Both the position numbers and the translations under genes were made by a program. A model generated the notes under the pieces. It saw only the letters and a program-made list of their open reading frames with translations, was not told the DNA's origin and did not search any database. From Peptostreptococcaceae bacterium (GTDB lineage Bacteria; Bacillota; Clostridia; Peptostreptococcales; Peptostreptococcaceae): a stretch of 16,776 nt of DNA. Positions within the stretch are counted from its first letter, which is position 1. The number at the start of each line of letters is the position of its first letter. Below are positions 1 through 7,830 of this stretch, piece by piece. The stretch is taken from NCBI GenBank assembly GCA_017425305.1, contig JAFOOW010000017.1:1-16776 (forward strand), read 5' to 3'.

Positions 1-1
1 A

Positions 2-544
2 TATACAGAAAATGAATATATAGATATACTAAATGAAGGTGTTATAAAACATGGACAACCTATAGCAAGAATAATAAATAATATAAAACAATATTTAGCT
101 ATAGTAGTAGAAGAAAATGAGATTATGAACTTTAAAGAAAATAATTCTGTAATAATTAGAGATAAAAATAATCAAATAAATGCTAAAGTACATAATATAT
201 ACACTAAAAATGATAAAAATGTTGTCGTATTTGAGATAAGTGAACAAAATATTGAAATTAATGATACAAGAGTAGCAGAATTTGATATAATATATAAGTC
301 GATAGAGGGGATAAAGATACCTAAGAGTTCTATAGTTAAAAAGGATAATGTAGAAGGGGTATATATAGTATCAGAGACCGGAAGTGCAAAGTTTATAGAA
401 ATAAAAGGCACATCATATGAGAATGAAGAATTTATAGTAATTGATTATTATAAAAATGAAATAGAGGGTGTAAAAACCATAGATATTTATGATGAAATAA
501 TATTAGAACCTAAAAAAGTAAAAAATGGGCTTGTGGTAAAGTAG
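2..544 (+). CDS. HlyD-like membrane-fusion/adaptor protein, C-terminal part (5' truncated by window)
   Basis: The frame is open from base 2 to the stop at 542-544 with no stop before the Met codon at 125, so the gene almost certainly begins upstream and about 180 C-terminal residues are visible. The visible part is rich in beta strands and charged residues. A stretch reading GVIKHGQPIARIINN resembles the lipoyl-like/barrel hairpin of HlyD-type adaptors, and a segment near residue 155 (counting from base 2) reads like an adaptor beta-barrel. Clostridial genomes commonly carry such a gene just upstream of yggS and sepF, which supports the call. It ends 8 bases before yggS and is probably co-transcribed. 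I see no catalytic motif. The family call is by resemblance only, and a hypothetical cell-envelope protein is the fallback. Confidence 0.55.
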   Translation, partial: YTENEYIDILNEGVIKHGQPIARIINNIKQYLAIVVEENEIMNFKENNSVIIRDKNNQINAKVHNIYTKNDKNVVVFEISEQNIEINDTRVAEFDIIYKSIEGIKIPKSSIVKKDNVEGVYIVSETGSAKFIEIKGTSYENEEFIVIDYYKNEIEGVKTIDIYDEIILEPKKVKNGLVVK

Positions 545-552
545 GTGAAAAA

Positions 553-1254
553 ATGAATTATATAAGTAAAAATATAGACTATATAAAAAGTGAAATTATA
601 AACTCTTGCAAAAAAGTTAATAGAGAAAATGGAATAAACTTAATAGCAGTAACAAAAACTGTAGATATTGATGCTATAAATGAGGCAATAGAATCAGGAA
701 TAACTGATGTAGGTGAAAACAAGCCGCAAGAATTAGCTAGAAAATATGATGTTATAGGTGATAAAGTAAGATGGCATCAAATAGGAAGTTTACAAACTAA
801 TAAGGTAAAGTATATAATTGATAAGGTTTATATGATACACTCTATAGATAGATTATCTTTATGTGAAGAAATACAAAAAAGAGCTGAAAAAATAAATAAA
901 ACTATAAATTGTTTAATTCAGGTAAATATATCTGAAGAAGAAAGTAAACAAGGTATATCAAAAGATGAAGCTATAGATTTCATAAAAACTATATCTGAAA
1001 AATATAAAAATATAAAAGTAAAAGGATTAATGACTATGGCACCTTACACAGAAGATGAAAGTATAATAAGAGATACTTTCAAAGGGCTAAAGGATTTATC
1101 TGAAGAAATATCAAGAGAGAATATTGAAAATGTCTACATGGATGAATTATCAATGGGAATGAGCAATGATTTTAAAATAGCAGTAGAAGAAGGTTCAACA
1201 CTAGTAAGGGTAGGAACATATATATTTGGAGAAAGAGATTATAATAAAAATTAA
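553..1254 (+). CDS. yggS: YggS/YlmE-family PLP-binding protein (PLP homeostasis)
   Basis: This is a 233-residue single-domain TIM-barrel protein that binds pyridoxal 5'-phosphate and buffers PLP and amino-acid pools. No enzymatic activity is established for the family. The PLP lysine is expected at K35 in the strand IAVTKTVD. Other family signatures are GENKPQEL, HQIGSLQTNKVKYI, GLMTMAPY and LSMGMSNDF, followed by the phosphate-binding end RVGTYIFGER. Length is normal for the family. The start at 553 follows an AGGTGA site after the upstream stop. It lies directly before sepF, the usual position in Gram-positive division clusters (ylmE in Bacillus). The cytoplasmic location is inferred from the lack of signal or membrane segments. 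Confidence 0.95.
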   Translation: MNYISKNIDYIKSEIINSCKKVNRENGINLIAVTKTVDIDAINEAIESGITDVGENKPQELARKYDVIGDKVRWHQIGSLQTNKVKYIIDKVYMIHSIDRLSLCEEIQKRAEKINKTINCLIQVNISEEESKQGISKDEAIDFIKTISEKYKNIKVKGLMTMAPYTEDESIIRDTFKGLKDLSEEISRENIENVYMDELSMGMSNDFKIAVEEGSTLVRVGTYIFGERDYNKN

Positions 1255-1282
1255 TGTATATTTATAGAGGAGGATGTTAATA

Positions 1283-1756
1283 ATGGCAGGTAATTTCATA
1301 AATAAAATAAAGGATTGGATGACTGACGAAGTAGAGGAAGATATAATAGAAGAAGAAATGGAAGGTTTTGAAGAAGAAATAGATGTAGATGATGAACTTG
1401 GAACTCATATAGCTAACTTAGGACAAACTAAATCTACTAGTAAAATAGTTAATATACACACAGCAGGACAAATGAAGGTTGTGATAGTAGAACCTAAAAA
1501 ATATGAAGAAGTTACATCTATAGCAGACCAATTAAAGCAAAGAAGAGCAGTAATAGTTAATTTAGAAAACTTAGATGATGCAGTAGTTCGTAAATCTATA
1601 TTTGACTTTATGAATGGAGCTGTATATGTATTAGATGGAAGTATACAAAAAGTATCAAAAGCAATATTTATATTAGCTCCAAACAATGTGGATATTGATG
1701 CTAACATGAAAAAAGAATTAGAAAGCAAGGCATTTTTCCCATGGCAAAATAAATAA
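1283..1756 (+). CDS. sepF: Cell division protein SepF
   Basis: SepF polymerises into rings, bundles FtsZ protofilaments and tethers the Z-ring to the membrane. The start is placed at ATG 1283 because GAGGAGG at 1267-1273 lies 9 bases upstream; the in-frame ATG at 1274 abuts that site and would leave no spacing. This gives 157 residues. The N-terminus MAGNFINKIKDWM can form the amphipathic membrane-binding helix. An acidic linker (about residues 17-42, many E and D) follows, then the globular SepF domain (about 60-145), including the conserved run RRAVIVNLENLD and FMNGAVYVLDG. Gene order yggS-sepF-yggT is the standard one. Nothing is missing or truncated. Confidence 0.96.
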   Translation: MAGNFINKIKDWMTDEVEEDIIEEEMEGFEEEIDVDDELGTHIANLGQTKSTSKIVNIHTAGQMKVVIVEPKKYEEVTSIADQLKQRRAVIVNLENLDDAVVRKSIFDFMNGAVYVLDGSIQKVSKAIFILAPNNVDIDANMKKELESKAFFPWQNK

Positions 1757-1773
1757 TTTAAAAGGAGTACGTG

Positions 1774-2031
1774 ATGAATATAATAGGATATTCTTTACTT
1801 GTTTTAGCGGATGTTGTTCAGTTTGCCATAGTTATAAGAGCGCTTATGACATGGATACCAGGTGCAATAGAATCAAAAGCATACTCAATGATAGGTATTT
1901 TGACAGAGCCATTAGAAGGACCTATAAGAAATACTATGTTTAAATATTTTGAAGGGCCAATAGATATATCTCCTATAATTGCTATATTTGTATTACAAGC
2001 AGTTAGGACTTTAGTATCGGGGATATTCTAA
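1774..2031 (+). CDS. YggT-family membrane protein
   Basis: This is a short integral membrane protein (85 residues from ATG 1774) with two hydrophobic segments, roughly residues 4-25 and 63-83, joined by a polar loop. The signatures RALMTWIP and [12 protein letters not shown] mark the YggT family (ylmG in Bacillus), whose members are linked to division-site or envelope organisation and to osmotic tolerance in some bacteria; the biochemical role is unknown. GTG at 1771 is in frame, but ATG 1774 sits better relative to AAAGGAG at 1761-1767. It lies between sepF and ylmH in the conserved order and is likely in the same transcript. Confidence 0.93.
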   Translation: MNIIGYSLLVLADVVQFAIVIRALMTWIPGAIESKAYSMIGILTEPLEGPIRNTMFKYFEGPIDISPIIAIFVLQAVRTLVSGIF

Positions 2032-2053
2032 AATATAAAAGTTAGGATAAAAA

Positions 2054-2839
2054 ATGGATAAAATAACACTTACTAATCATATTAGAGATATAGACTTAAA
2101 AAATAAGATGTATAAGGTTATAGATAAAGCCAATACATGTTTAAAAAATTATGATATTAGAGAAACTGATTTTTTAAATCCCTATGAAATAAAAAATGCT
2201 ATAGGAATATTAAATAGTTTTTCTGATATAAAATACTCTATCGAGGGTGGATTTGATAAAGCTGAAAGATGTTTAATATGCATATATCCATACTATATGG
2301 AGTATGAAGATATTGATAGTCCTATAAAAGTACTACAAATTGAAGGAAACTTTAAATTTAAAGAAATAAAACATAAAGACTACCTAGGTTCACTAATGAG
2401 TATGGGTATAAAAAGAGAAAAAATTGGAGATATAAATATACACGAAAATTTTTGTCAGGTTATAGTTAGCTCTGATATTTCTGACTATATTTTAGTAAAT
2501 CTAGATAAGGTTGCTAGAAATAATGTAAAGGTATTTGAAATACCTAAAGAAGAAATTAAATACTCAGAACCTAAAACTAAAGAAGTTTCACTTACAGTTT
2601 CATCTGAAAGGATAGATTGTATAATAAGTGGAATTTATAATATCTCTAGACAAGAAAGTAGTAAACTAATAAATGCAGAAAAAGTATTTATAGATTATGA
2701 AAAGATTACTTCAACATCTAAAGAAGTAAAATCAGGTTCATTAATATCAGTTAGAGGAAAAGGAAGATGTATAGTAACTGATATTGGAGATATAACAAGA
2801 AAAGGTAAAGTAAAATTAAAAGCAAATATAATAGTATAG
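2054..2839 (+). CDS. ylmH: YlmH-family S4-domain RNA-binding protein
   Basis: This 261-residue protein has an N-terminal ribosome-associated domain and a C-terminal S4 RNA-binding domain from about residue 180 to 245 (ERIDCIISGIYNISRQESSKLI, split here by eye into helices, then a beta turn around SGSLISVRGKG). YlmH was named as a division-cluster gene. From my knowledge of the literature, the Bacillus protein can bind stalled 50S complexes and substitute for RqcP in alanine tailing by RqcH. The RqcH homologue is encoded in this same window. Only a weak GTTAGGAT ribosome-binding site precedes the ATG, so lower expression than its neighbours is possible. It ends 11 bases before divIVA, whose site GGAGGGG overlaps the gap. 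Confidence 0.93.
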   Translation: MDKITLTNHIRDIDLKNKMYKVIDKANTCLKNYDIRETDFLNPYEIKNAIGILNSFSDIKYSIEGGFDKAERCLICIYPYYMEYEDIDSPIKVLQIEGNFKFKEIKHKDYLGSLMSMGIKREKIGDINIHENFCQVIVSSDISDYILVNLDKVARNNVKVFEIPKEEIKYSEPKTKEVSLTVSSERIDCIISGIYNISRQESSKLINAEKVFIDYEKITSTSKEVKSGSLISVRGKGRCIVTDIGDITRKGKVKLKANIIV

Positions 2840-2850
2840 GAGGGGAATAT

Positions 2851-3360
2851 ATGTTAACTCCAGTTGAAATAGAAAATAAGGAATTTAAAAAAGCTATTAG
2901 AGGATTTAGAGAAGACGAAGTTGATGAATTTTTAGATATAGTAAAAGAAGATTTTGAAACTTTATATAGAGAAAACATAGATTTAAAAGAAAAGATCAAA
3001 ATGTATCAAGACCAAATAAATAAATATGAAAATATAGAAGAAACTCTAAAAGCAACGCTTATAACAGCACAATCTGCGGCTGAAGATACATGTAGTGCAG
3101 CTAATAAAAAAGCTAAAATAATAGTAGAAGAAGCAGAATTAAGATCTAGACAAATTATAGAACAAGCTAATAATCGTGTTATAGAAATAAGAAAAGAATA
3201 TGATTCTTTAGTTAAAGAATTTAAGATATTCAGAAATAAATTTAAATCATTATTAGAAGATGAAATAAGAAGTATAGATGATATATTCTGTGATATAGAT
3301 GAAAATTCTCTAGAAAAAATAGATGATTTACAAAGAGAATTATCAGATGCATTAGAGTAA
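2851..3360 (+). CDS. divIVA: DivIVA-family polar/septal scaffold protein
   Basis: DivIVA recognises negatively curved membrane at septa and poles and recruits partner proteins. The 169-residue product begins with the lipid-binding domain (LTPVEIENKEFKKAIRGF, then REDEVDEFLD). A long coiled coil with heptad spacing runs from about residue 30 to 135. The membrane-inserting Phe17 of the Bacillus protein aligns with Ile16 here, while the adjoining arginine (R17) is kept, a conservative change. A strong GGAGGGG site precedes ATG 2851. It is the last gene of the division cluster. I see no hairpin terminator after its stop; the ileS promoter begins 8 bases later. Confidence 0.95.
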   Translation: MLTPVEIENKEFKKAIRGFREDEVDEFLDIVKEDFETLYRENIDLKEKIKMYQDQINKYENIEETLKATLITAQSAAEDTCSAANKKAKIIVEEAELRSRQIIEQANNRVIEIRKEYDSLVKEFKIFRNKFKSLLEDEIRSIDDIFCDIDENSLEKIDDLQRELSDALE

Positions 3361-3367
3361 AAATATA

Positions 3368-3396
3368 TTGACTATTTAAACAATTTATTATACAAT
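3368..3396 (+). promoter_or_regulatory. Sigma-A-type promoter of the ileS T-box leader
   Basis: A -35 box TTGACT (3368-3373) and a -10 box TACAAT (3391-3396) are separated by exactly 17 bases. The predicted start is near 3402-3404, shortly before the T-box stem I sequences. Each box differs from consensus at one position. No other site between divIVA and the leader is as good. Confidence 0.8.
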
Positions 3397-3423
3397 TTCA
3401 TACATATAATAAACTATAAAATA

Positions 3424-3682
3424 ATAAAAGCTATGATAGAGAGAGTAGTCTTTGGATAATTTTACAGAGAGTTGGAGAAGCTGAGAACCAATAAATTTAC
3501 ATAGATGAAAATCACTCTGGAGCTGCGAAGCTGAACAATTATAAGTAAGCTGAGCCGGTTAAATTCCGTTAAATTGAATTGAGTGTACATAAGTAACTAT
3601 AGAATACATATCTATTTATTTATGTAAATTAGGGTGGTAACGCGAGCAATATCTCGTCCCTTTTATAGGGACGAGTTTTTTT
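3424..3682 (+). promoter_or_regulatory. T-box riboswitch, isoleucine specific (specifier ATC), controlling ileS
   Basis: This leader binds tRNA and reads through only when the tRNA is uncharged. Stem I elements are visible: the AGTA turn near 3445 and CTGAGAACC at 3481-3489. The specifier ATC at 3511-3513 is followed by AC, as in the Trp leader downstream. The pseudoknot-region TGAGTG lies near 3581. The T-box sequence AGGGTGGTAACGCG is at 3631-3644, with TGGT at 3635-3638 to pair with the tRNA acceptor end ACCA. The terminator is CTCGTCCC (3653-3660), a 7-base loop, GGGACGAG (3668-3675) and seven T. The GCGAG at 3642-3646 can pair with CTCGT to form the competing antiterminator. The leader fills the 358-base gap between divIVA and ileS, and the downstream gene matches the specifier. 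Confidence 0.95.
3653..3682 (+). terminator. Conditional intrinsic terminator of the Ile T-box
   Basis: A perfect 8-bp stem (3653-3660 with 3668-3675) with loop TTTTATA is followed by T7 at 3676-3682. It is mutually exclusive with the antiterminator formed around the T-box sequence 3631-3656. Confidence 0.92.
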
Positions 3683-3718
3683 ATGCAATAAATAAAATAT
3701 ATAAGGAAGGTGATTGCA

Positions 3719-6700
3719 ATGGCTAAATTTAAGCCACTAGTAGATTCATCTGTTAAAGATGCAGAAGCTAAAGTTTCAAAGTATTGGAATGACATAAATA
3801 TGTTAGAAAAAACTTTAGAAAAAGGTAAAAATGATCCAAGTTTCGTATTCTACGAAGGACCTCCTACAGCAAACGGAAATCCTGGAATACATCACGTTAT
3901 AGCAAGAACTTTAAAAGACTCTGTTTGTAGATATAAGACAATGAACGGATATCAAGTAAAGAGAAAAGCTGGATGGGATACTCATGGATTACCAGTTGAG
4001 ATACAAGTAGAGAAGGAATTAGGATTATCAGATAAGCAACAAATAGAAGCTTATGGAATAGATAAGTTCAACCAAAAATGTAGAGAGTCAGTATTCACAT
4101 TTGAAAAACAATGGAGAGATATGACTGAAAGAATGGCTTATGAAATAGATTTAGATAATCCATATATAACTTTAGATAACAACTATATAGAATCTGTATG
4201 GTGGATACTAGATAAGTTTAACAAAGAAAATTATATATATGAAGGACATAAGATACTTCCTTACTGTCCAAGATGTGGAACAGGTCTTGCATCTCATGAG
4301 GTTGCACAAGGATATAAAGAAATAAAAAATAATACAGTAATAGCTAAGTTCAAGAGAAAAGATGCTAATGAATATTTCTTAGCATGGACAACAACTCCTT
4401 GGACTTTACCATCAAACGTTGCTTTAACAGTAGGGCCTGAAATAGACTATGTAAAAGTTAAGCAAAATGATGAAATATACTATGTTGCTAAAGCTTTAGC
4501 TAATAAAGTTTTAGGTGAAGATTATGAAGTTATATCAGAGTTAAAAGGTAAAGATTTAGAATATGTAGAGTATGAACAACTTATGCCTTTCGTTGAAGCT
4601 GATAAGAAAGCATTCTTCGTGACATGTGGTGATTATGTAACAACTGAAGATGGTACAGGTATAGTACATACTGCACCAGCATTTGGTGAAGATGACTACA
4701 ACTTAGGTAGAAAATATGATTTACCAGTTTTACAATCAGTATGTGAATCAGGTAAGTTTACAACAACTCCATGGGAAGGTAAATTCGTTATGGAAGATGG
4801 TGTAGACGTTGAAATAATAAAATGGCTACACGGAGAAAATAAGTTATTCAGCAAAGAAAGAGTAGCTCATAACTACCCACACTGTTGGAGATGTCAAACT
4901 CCACTTCTATACTATGCTAAGCCAAGCTGGTATATAGAAATGACAAGATTAAAAGATCAATTAATAGCTAACAACAAAACTGTTGAATGGTATCCAAACT
5001 TCGTAGGAGAAGGTAGATTTGGAAACTGGTTAGAAAACTTAAATGACTGGGCAATATCAAGAAGTAGATATTGGGGAACACCACTTAATATATGGAAATG
5101 TGAATGTGGACATAAAGCTTCTGTAGGTTCTAGAGAAGAATTAGCTAAAAAAGCTATAGAGGATGTAGATCCAGCTACAGTAGAATTACACAGACCATAT
5201 GTTGATGATATACACTTAAAATGTGATAAGTGTGGAGAAGCAATGACAAGAGTAACAGATGTTATAGACTGTTGGTTCGATAGTGGATCTATGCCATTTG
5301 CTCAACATCACTATCCATTTGAAAATAAAGAAAACTTTGAAGAATTATTCCCAGCAGATTTTATTTGTGAAGGTATAGACCAAACTAGAGGATGGTTCTA
5401 CTCATTATTAGCTATATCTACTTTCGTTATGGGTAAAGCTCCATATAAGAAAGTTTTAGTTAATGACCTTGTTTTAGATAAAGAAGGTAAGAAAATGAGT
5501 AAGTCTAGAGGGAATACTGTAAATCCATTTGAATTATTTGACCAATACGGAGCAGATGCATTAAGATGGTACTTATTATACGTATCTCCACCATGGACTC
5601 CAACTAGATTTGACGTAGATGGATTAAAAGAAGTTCAAAGTAAGTTCTTAGGAACAATGAAGAATGTATACAACTTCTTTACTCTATATGCAAACACTGA
5701 TAATATAAATCCAACTGACTTCTTTGTAGATTACAAAGATAGACCAGAATTAGATAGATGGATATTATCTAAGTTCAACAACTTAAAGAAAGAAGTAGAA
5801 GAAAACTTAGAAATATTCGAATTAAATAAGACAGTTAGAATAGTTCAAGAATTTATAAATGAAGATTTATCTAACTGGTATATAAGACGTTCAAGAAGAA
5901 GATTCTGGGCTACAGAATTAACAGAAGATAAGAAATCAGTATATAACACAACTTATGAAATATTAACTCAATTATGTCAGTTAATAGCTCCATTTGCACC
6001 TTATATATCTGAAGAAATATACATGAACTTAACAGGTGAAGAATCAGTTCACTTATCAACATATCCAAAAGCTAACTTAGAATTAATAAATAATGAGTTA
6101 GAAGAAAAAATGGATTTAGTTAAGAACTTAGTTACTTTAGGTAGAGCATCTAGAGAAGCTACTAGAATAAAAGTACGTCAACCAATACAAAAAGTATTAG
6201 TAGATGGAAAGTTTGAAGGAACTATAAGTGATGTTATAGACCTAATAAAAGAAGAGCTAAATGTTAAGGAAGTTGTATTTGCTAAAGATTTAGGTGAATA
6301 CATGAACTTTATATTAAAGCCAAACTTCAAAGTTTTAGGACCAGTACTAGGTTCTAAGATGAAGTTCTTCGCAGGGGCTTTAAATAAACTAAACCCAGGG
6401 GAAGTTGTACCTAAGTTAGAAGCAGGAGAATCTATAACAGTAGATATAGATGGAGAAGAATTCAACTTCAATAAAGACCATGTATTAATAAATATATCTG
6501 CTAAAGAAGGATTTAATGTTACTATGGAAAATAACTTATTCGTAATATTAGATACAACTTTAACAGAAGAATTAATAAACGAAGGATATGCAAGAGAATT
6601 TATATCTAAAGTTCAACAATTAAGAAAAGCTAATGACTTTGATGTTTTAGATAATATACAAATAGATTACTGTTCAGACGATGAAATAGCTAATGCAGTT

Positions 6701-6826
6701 AATTCATATGTTGAATATATAAAATCAGAAACTCTAGCTGTAGAAGTAAATAGAGTGGAAGATGAAACTATAGAAAAACATAATTTAAATGACCATATGA
6801 CAGGAATAAAAGTAATAAAAAAATAA
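3719..6826 (+). CDS. ileS: Isoleucyl-tRNA synthetase, type 2 (IleRS2)
   Basis: IleRS charges tRNA-Ile with isoleucine in the cytoplasm and edits misactivated valine. The start is ATG 3719, set by AAGGAAGGTG at 3703-3712; GTG 3710 is in frame but lies inside that site. The product is 1035 residues, the long bacterial form. The Rossmann active site contains GNPGIHHV, so the usual HxGH motif reads G56-I-H-H59, the inverted GxHH form typical of type-2 IleRS. KMSKS is at residues 592-596 (DNA 5492-5506). The editing domain includes the LAWTTTPWTLPSN signature. Cys pairs (CPRC, CWRC, CEC, CDKC) are candidate zinc or structural sites. The C-terminal anticodon-binding and extension domains are complete. 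Expression is set by the Ile T-box upstream. No terminator separates it from the following Trp leader. Confidence 0.98.
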   Translation: MAKFKPLVDSSVKDAEAKVSKYWNDINMLEKTLEKGKNDPSFVFYEGPPTANGNPGIHHVIARTLKDSVCRYKTMNGYQVKRKAGWDTHGLPVEIQVEKELGLSDKQQIEAYGIDKFNQKCRESVFTFEKQWRDMTERMAYEIDLDNPYITLDNNYIESVWWILDKFNKENYIYEGHKILPYCPRCGTGLASHEVAQGYKEIKNNTVIAKFKRKDANEYFLAWTTTPWTLPSNVALTVGPEIDYVKVKQNDEIYYVAKALANKVLGEDYEVISELKGKDLEYVEYEQLMPFVEADKKAFFVTCGDYVTTEDGTGIVHTAPAFGEDDYNLGRKYDLPVLQSVCESGKFTTTPWEGKFVMEDGVDVEIIKWLHGENKLFSKERVAHNYPHCWRCQTPLLYYAKPSWYIEMTRLKDQLIANNKTVEWYPNFVGEGRFGNWLENLNDWAISRSRYWGTPLNIWKCECGHKASVGSREELAKKAIEDVDPATVELHRPYVDDIHLKCDKCGEAMTRVTDVIDCWFDSGSMPFAQHHYPFENKENFEELFPADFICEGIDQTRGWFYSLLAISTFVMGKAPYKKVLVNDLVLDKEGKKMSKSRGNTVNPFELFDQYGADALRWYLLYVSPPWTPTRFDVDGLKEVQSKFLGTMKNVYNFFTLYANTDNINPTDFFVDYKDRPELDRWILSKFNNLKKEVEENLEIFELNKTVRIVQEFINEDLSNWYIRRSRRRFWATELTEDKKSVYNTTYEILTQLCQLIAPFAPYISEEIYMNLTGEESVHLSTYPKANLELINNELEEKMDLVKNLVTLGRASREATRIKVRQPIQKVLVDGKFEGTISDVIDLIKEELNVKEVVFAKDLGEYMNFILKPNFKVLGPVLGSKMKFFAGALNKLNPGEVVPKLEAGESITVDIDGEEFNFNKDHVLINISAKEGFNVTMENNLFVILDTTLTEELINEGYAREFISKVQQLRKANDFDVLDNIQIDYCSDDEIANAVNSYVEYIKSETLAVEVNRVEDETIEKHNLNDHMTGIKVIKK

Positions 6827-6829
6827 ATA

Positions 6830-6835
6830 TATAAT
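6830..6835 (+). promoter_or_regulatory. Possible -10 element for the Trp T-box transcript
   Basis: A perfect TATAAT lies 4 bases after the ileS stop. It would start transcription near 6841, exactly where the T-box stem I sequence begins. No recognisable -35 box is found 16-18 bases upstream (the region is AATAAAAG), so read-through from ileS is an equally good explanation. Confidence 0.35.
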
Positions 6836-6838
6836 CCT

Positions 6839-7091
6839 TTGATAAGGAGTAGTAATTAGATAAGATTTTATACAGAGAGTTAAGGATGCTGAGAACTTAA
6901 CAAAAAACTTTCTAATGAATGGACCTTTGAGGAATTAGGTGAAATCTACATCTTTTAAAGTAGAAAGTATCTGATATCGTGACTGCACGTTATAGCGGAA
7001 TTATTGAGTGATATATATTGAATAAATATATATAATTTAGGTGGTACCGCGGAAAAATAAATCCGTCCTATTTATTTAGGGCGGATTTTTT
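6839..7091 (+). promoter_or_regulatory. T-box riboswitch, tryptophan specific (specifier TGG), controlling mtnN-trpS
   Basis: This is a second T-box leader. AGTAGTAATT near 6848 is the start of stem I, ACAGAGAG is at 6872-6879, and CTGAGAAC at 6889-6896 is shared with the Ile leader. The specifier TGG at 6920-6922 sits in GAA-TGG-ACC. TTGAGTG is near 7004. The T-box AGGTGGTACCGCGG is at 7039-7052, with TGGT at 7042-7045. The terminator is AATCCGTCCTA, a short loop, TAGGGCGGATT and a T run. The specifier matches trpS, but the first gene after the leader is mtnN, so both genes should respond to uncharged tRNA-Trp. The leader fills the 295-base gap after ileS. Confidence 0.94.
7060..7091 (+). 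terminator. Conditional intrinsic terminator of the Trp T-box
   Basis: AATCCGTCCTA pairs with TAGGGCGGATT (one G-T wobble), leaving an AT-rich loop of about 7 bases, and is followed by six T ending at 7091. It competes with the antiterminator that uses the CCGCGG region of 7047-7052 and the TCCG at 7062-7065. Confidence 0.88.
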
Positions 7092-7121
7092 ATATTTATA
7101 ACAACTTAGGAGGAAATAATA

Positions 7122-7820
7122 ATGAATAGAATAGCAATAATAGGTGCAATGGATGAAGAAGTAAGTATATTAAAAGATATAATGGATATAAAAGAAACTA
7201 TAGAAAAAGCTAGTTTAAAGTTTTATATAGGAAGCTTAGAAGGTAAAGAAGTAGTTTTAGTTAAATGTGGTATCGGTAAAGTAAATGCTGCATTATGTGC
7301 ACAAATATTAATAAGTGAATTTAATGTAGATGCTATAGTTAATACAGGAGTAGCTGGAGCTTTACATGATGAATTAGATGTATATGATATAGTTATATCT
7401 ACAGATGCAATACAACATGACTTTGATACAACTGTATTTGGAGATAAAAAAGGTATGATACCAAGAATGGATAACTCTATATTCGTAGCTGATGAAAAAC
7501 TAATAAATGCAGCATATGAATCATCTAAAGAAGAAGTTAAAACTCACAAAGTTGTAAAAGGTAGAGTTTTAAGTGGAGATATATTCATAAGTAGTAAGGA
7601 ATTAAAAGATGAATTAGTTAGAGAATTTGCAGGATACTGTGGAGAAATGGAAGGAGCAGCTATAGCTCACGTTTGTTACGTAAATGAAACTCCATTTGTT
7701 ATAATAAGAGCAATGTCTGATAAAGCAGATGGAAGTGCAGATGTAACATATGAAGAGTTTGTTGGTCAAGCAGCTCATAATTCAAAGGATATAGTTTTAA
7801 GAATGTTAAGAAATATATAG
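7122..7820 (+). CDS. mtnN: 5'-methylthioadenosine/S-adenosylhomocysteine nucleosidase
   Basis: MTAN cleaves the glycosidic bond of MTA, SAH and 5'-deoxyadenosine, releasing adenine. It recycles by-products of SAM-dependent methylation, polyamine synthesis and radical-SAM reactions. The 232-residue length is normal. Catalytic E12 lies in GAMDEEV; the substrate-binding E175-M176-E177 is in GEMEGAAIAHVC; the catalytic aspartate D200 is in RAMSDKADGSA. The nucleoside fold signature NTGVAGAL is at residues 74-81. A strong AGGAGG at 7108-7113 sets the start. The gene sits between a Trp-specific T-box and trpS, with only 10 bases to trpS, so the two form an operon. This places SAH/MTA recycling under tryptophan-charging control, a pairing I do not know as standard. 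24 of its 25 Ile codons are ATA. Confidence 0.97.
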   Translation: MNRIAIIGAMDEEVSILKDIMDIKETIEKASLKFYIGSLEGKEVVLVKCGIGKVNAALCAQILISEFNVDAIVNTGVAGALHDELDVYDIVISTDAIQHDFDTTVFGDKKGMIPRMDNSIFVADEKLINAAYESSKEEVKTHKVVKGRVLSGDIFISSKELKDELVREFAGYCGEMEGAAIAHVCYVNETPFVIIRAMSDKADGSADVTYEEFVGQAAHNSKDIVLRMLRNI

Positions 7821-7830
7821 GGGGAAAAGT

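Noticed and set aside
1274..1282. Upstream ATG of sepF giving three extra residues (M-L-I)
   Set aside because: It directly abuts the GAGGAGG ribosome site, leaving no spacing; ATG 1283 has normal spacing and a typical SepF N-terminus.
2751..2999. Leucine-rich - strand open frame across the ylmH-divIVA junction
   Set aside because: It is a reading-frame shadow of AT-rich coding DNA on the + strand, with no ribosome site and no family resemblance.
3710..3718. GTG start for ileS
   Set aside because: It lies inside the AAGGAAGGTG ribosome site; ATG 3719 is correctly spaced.
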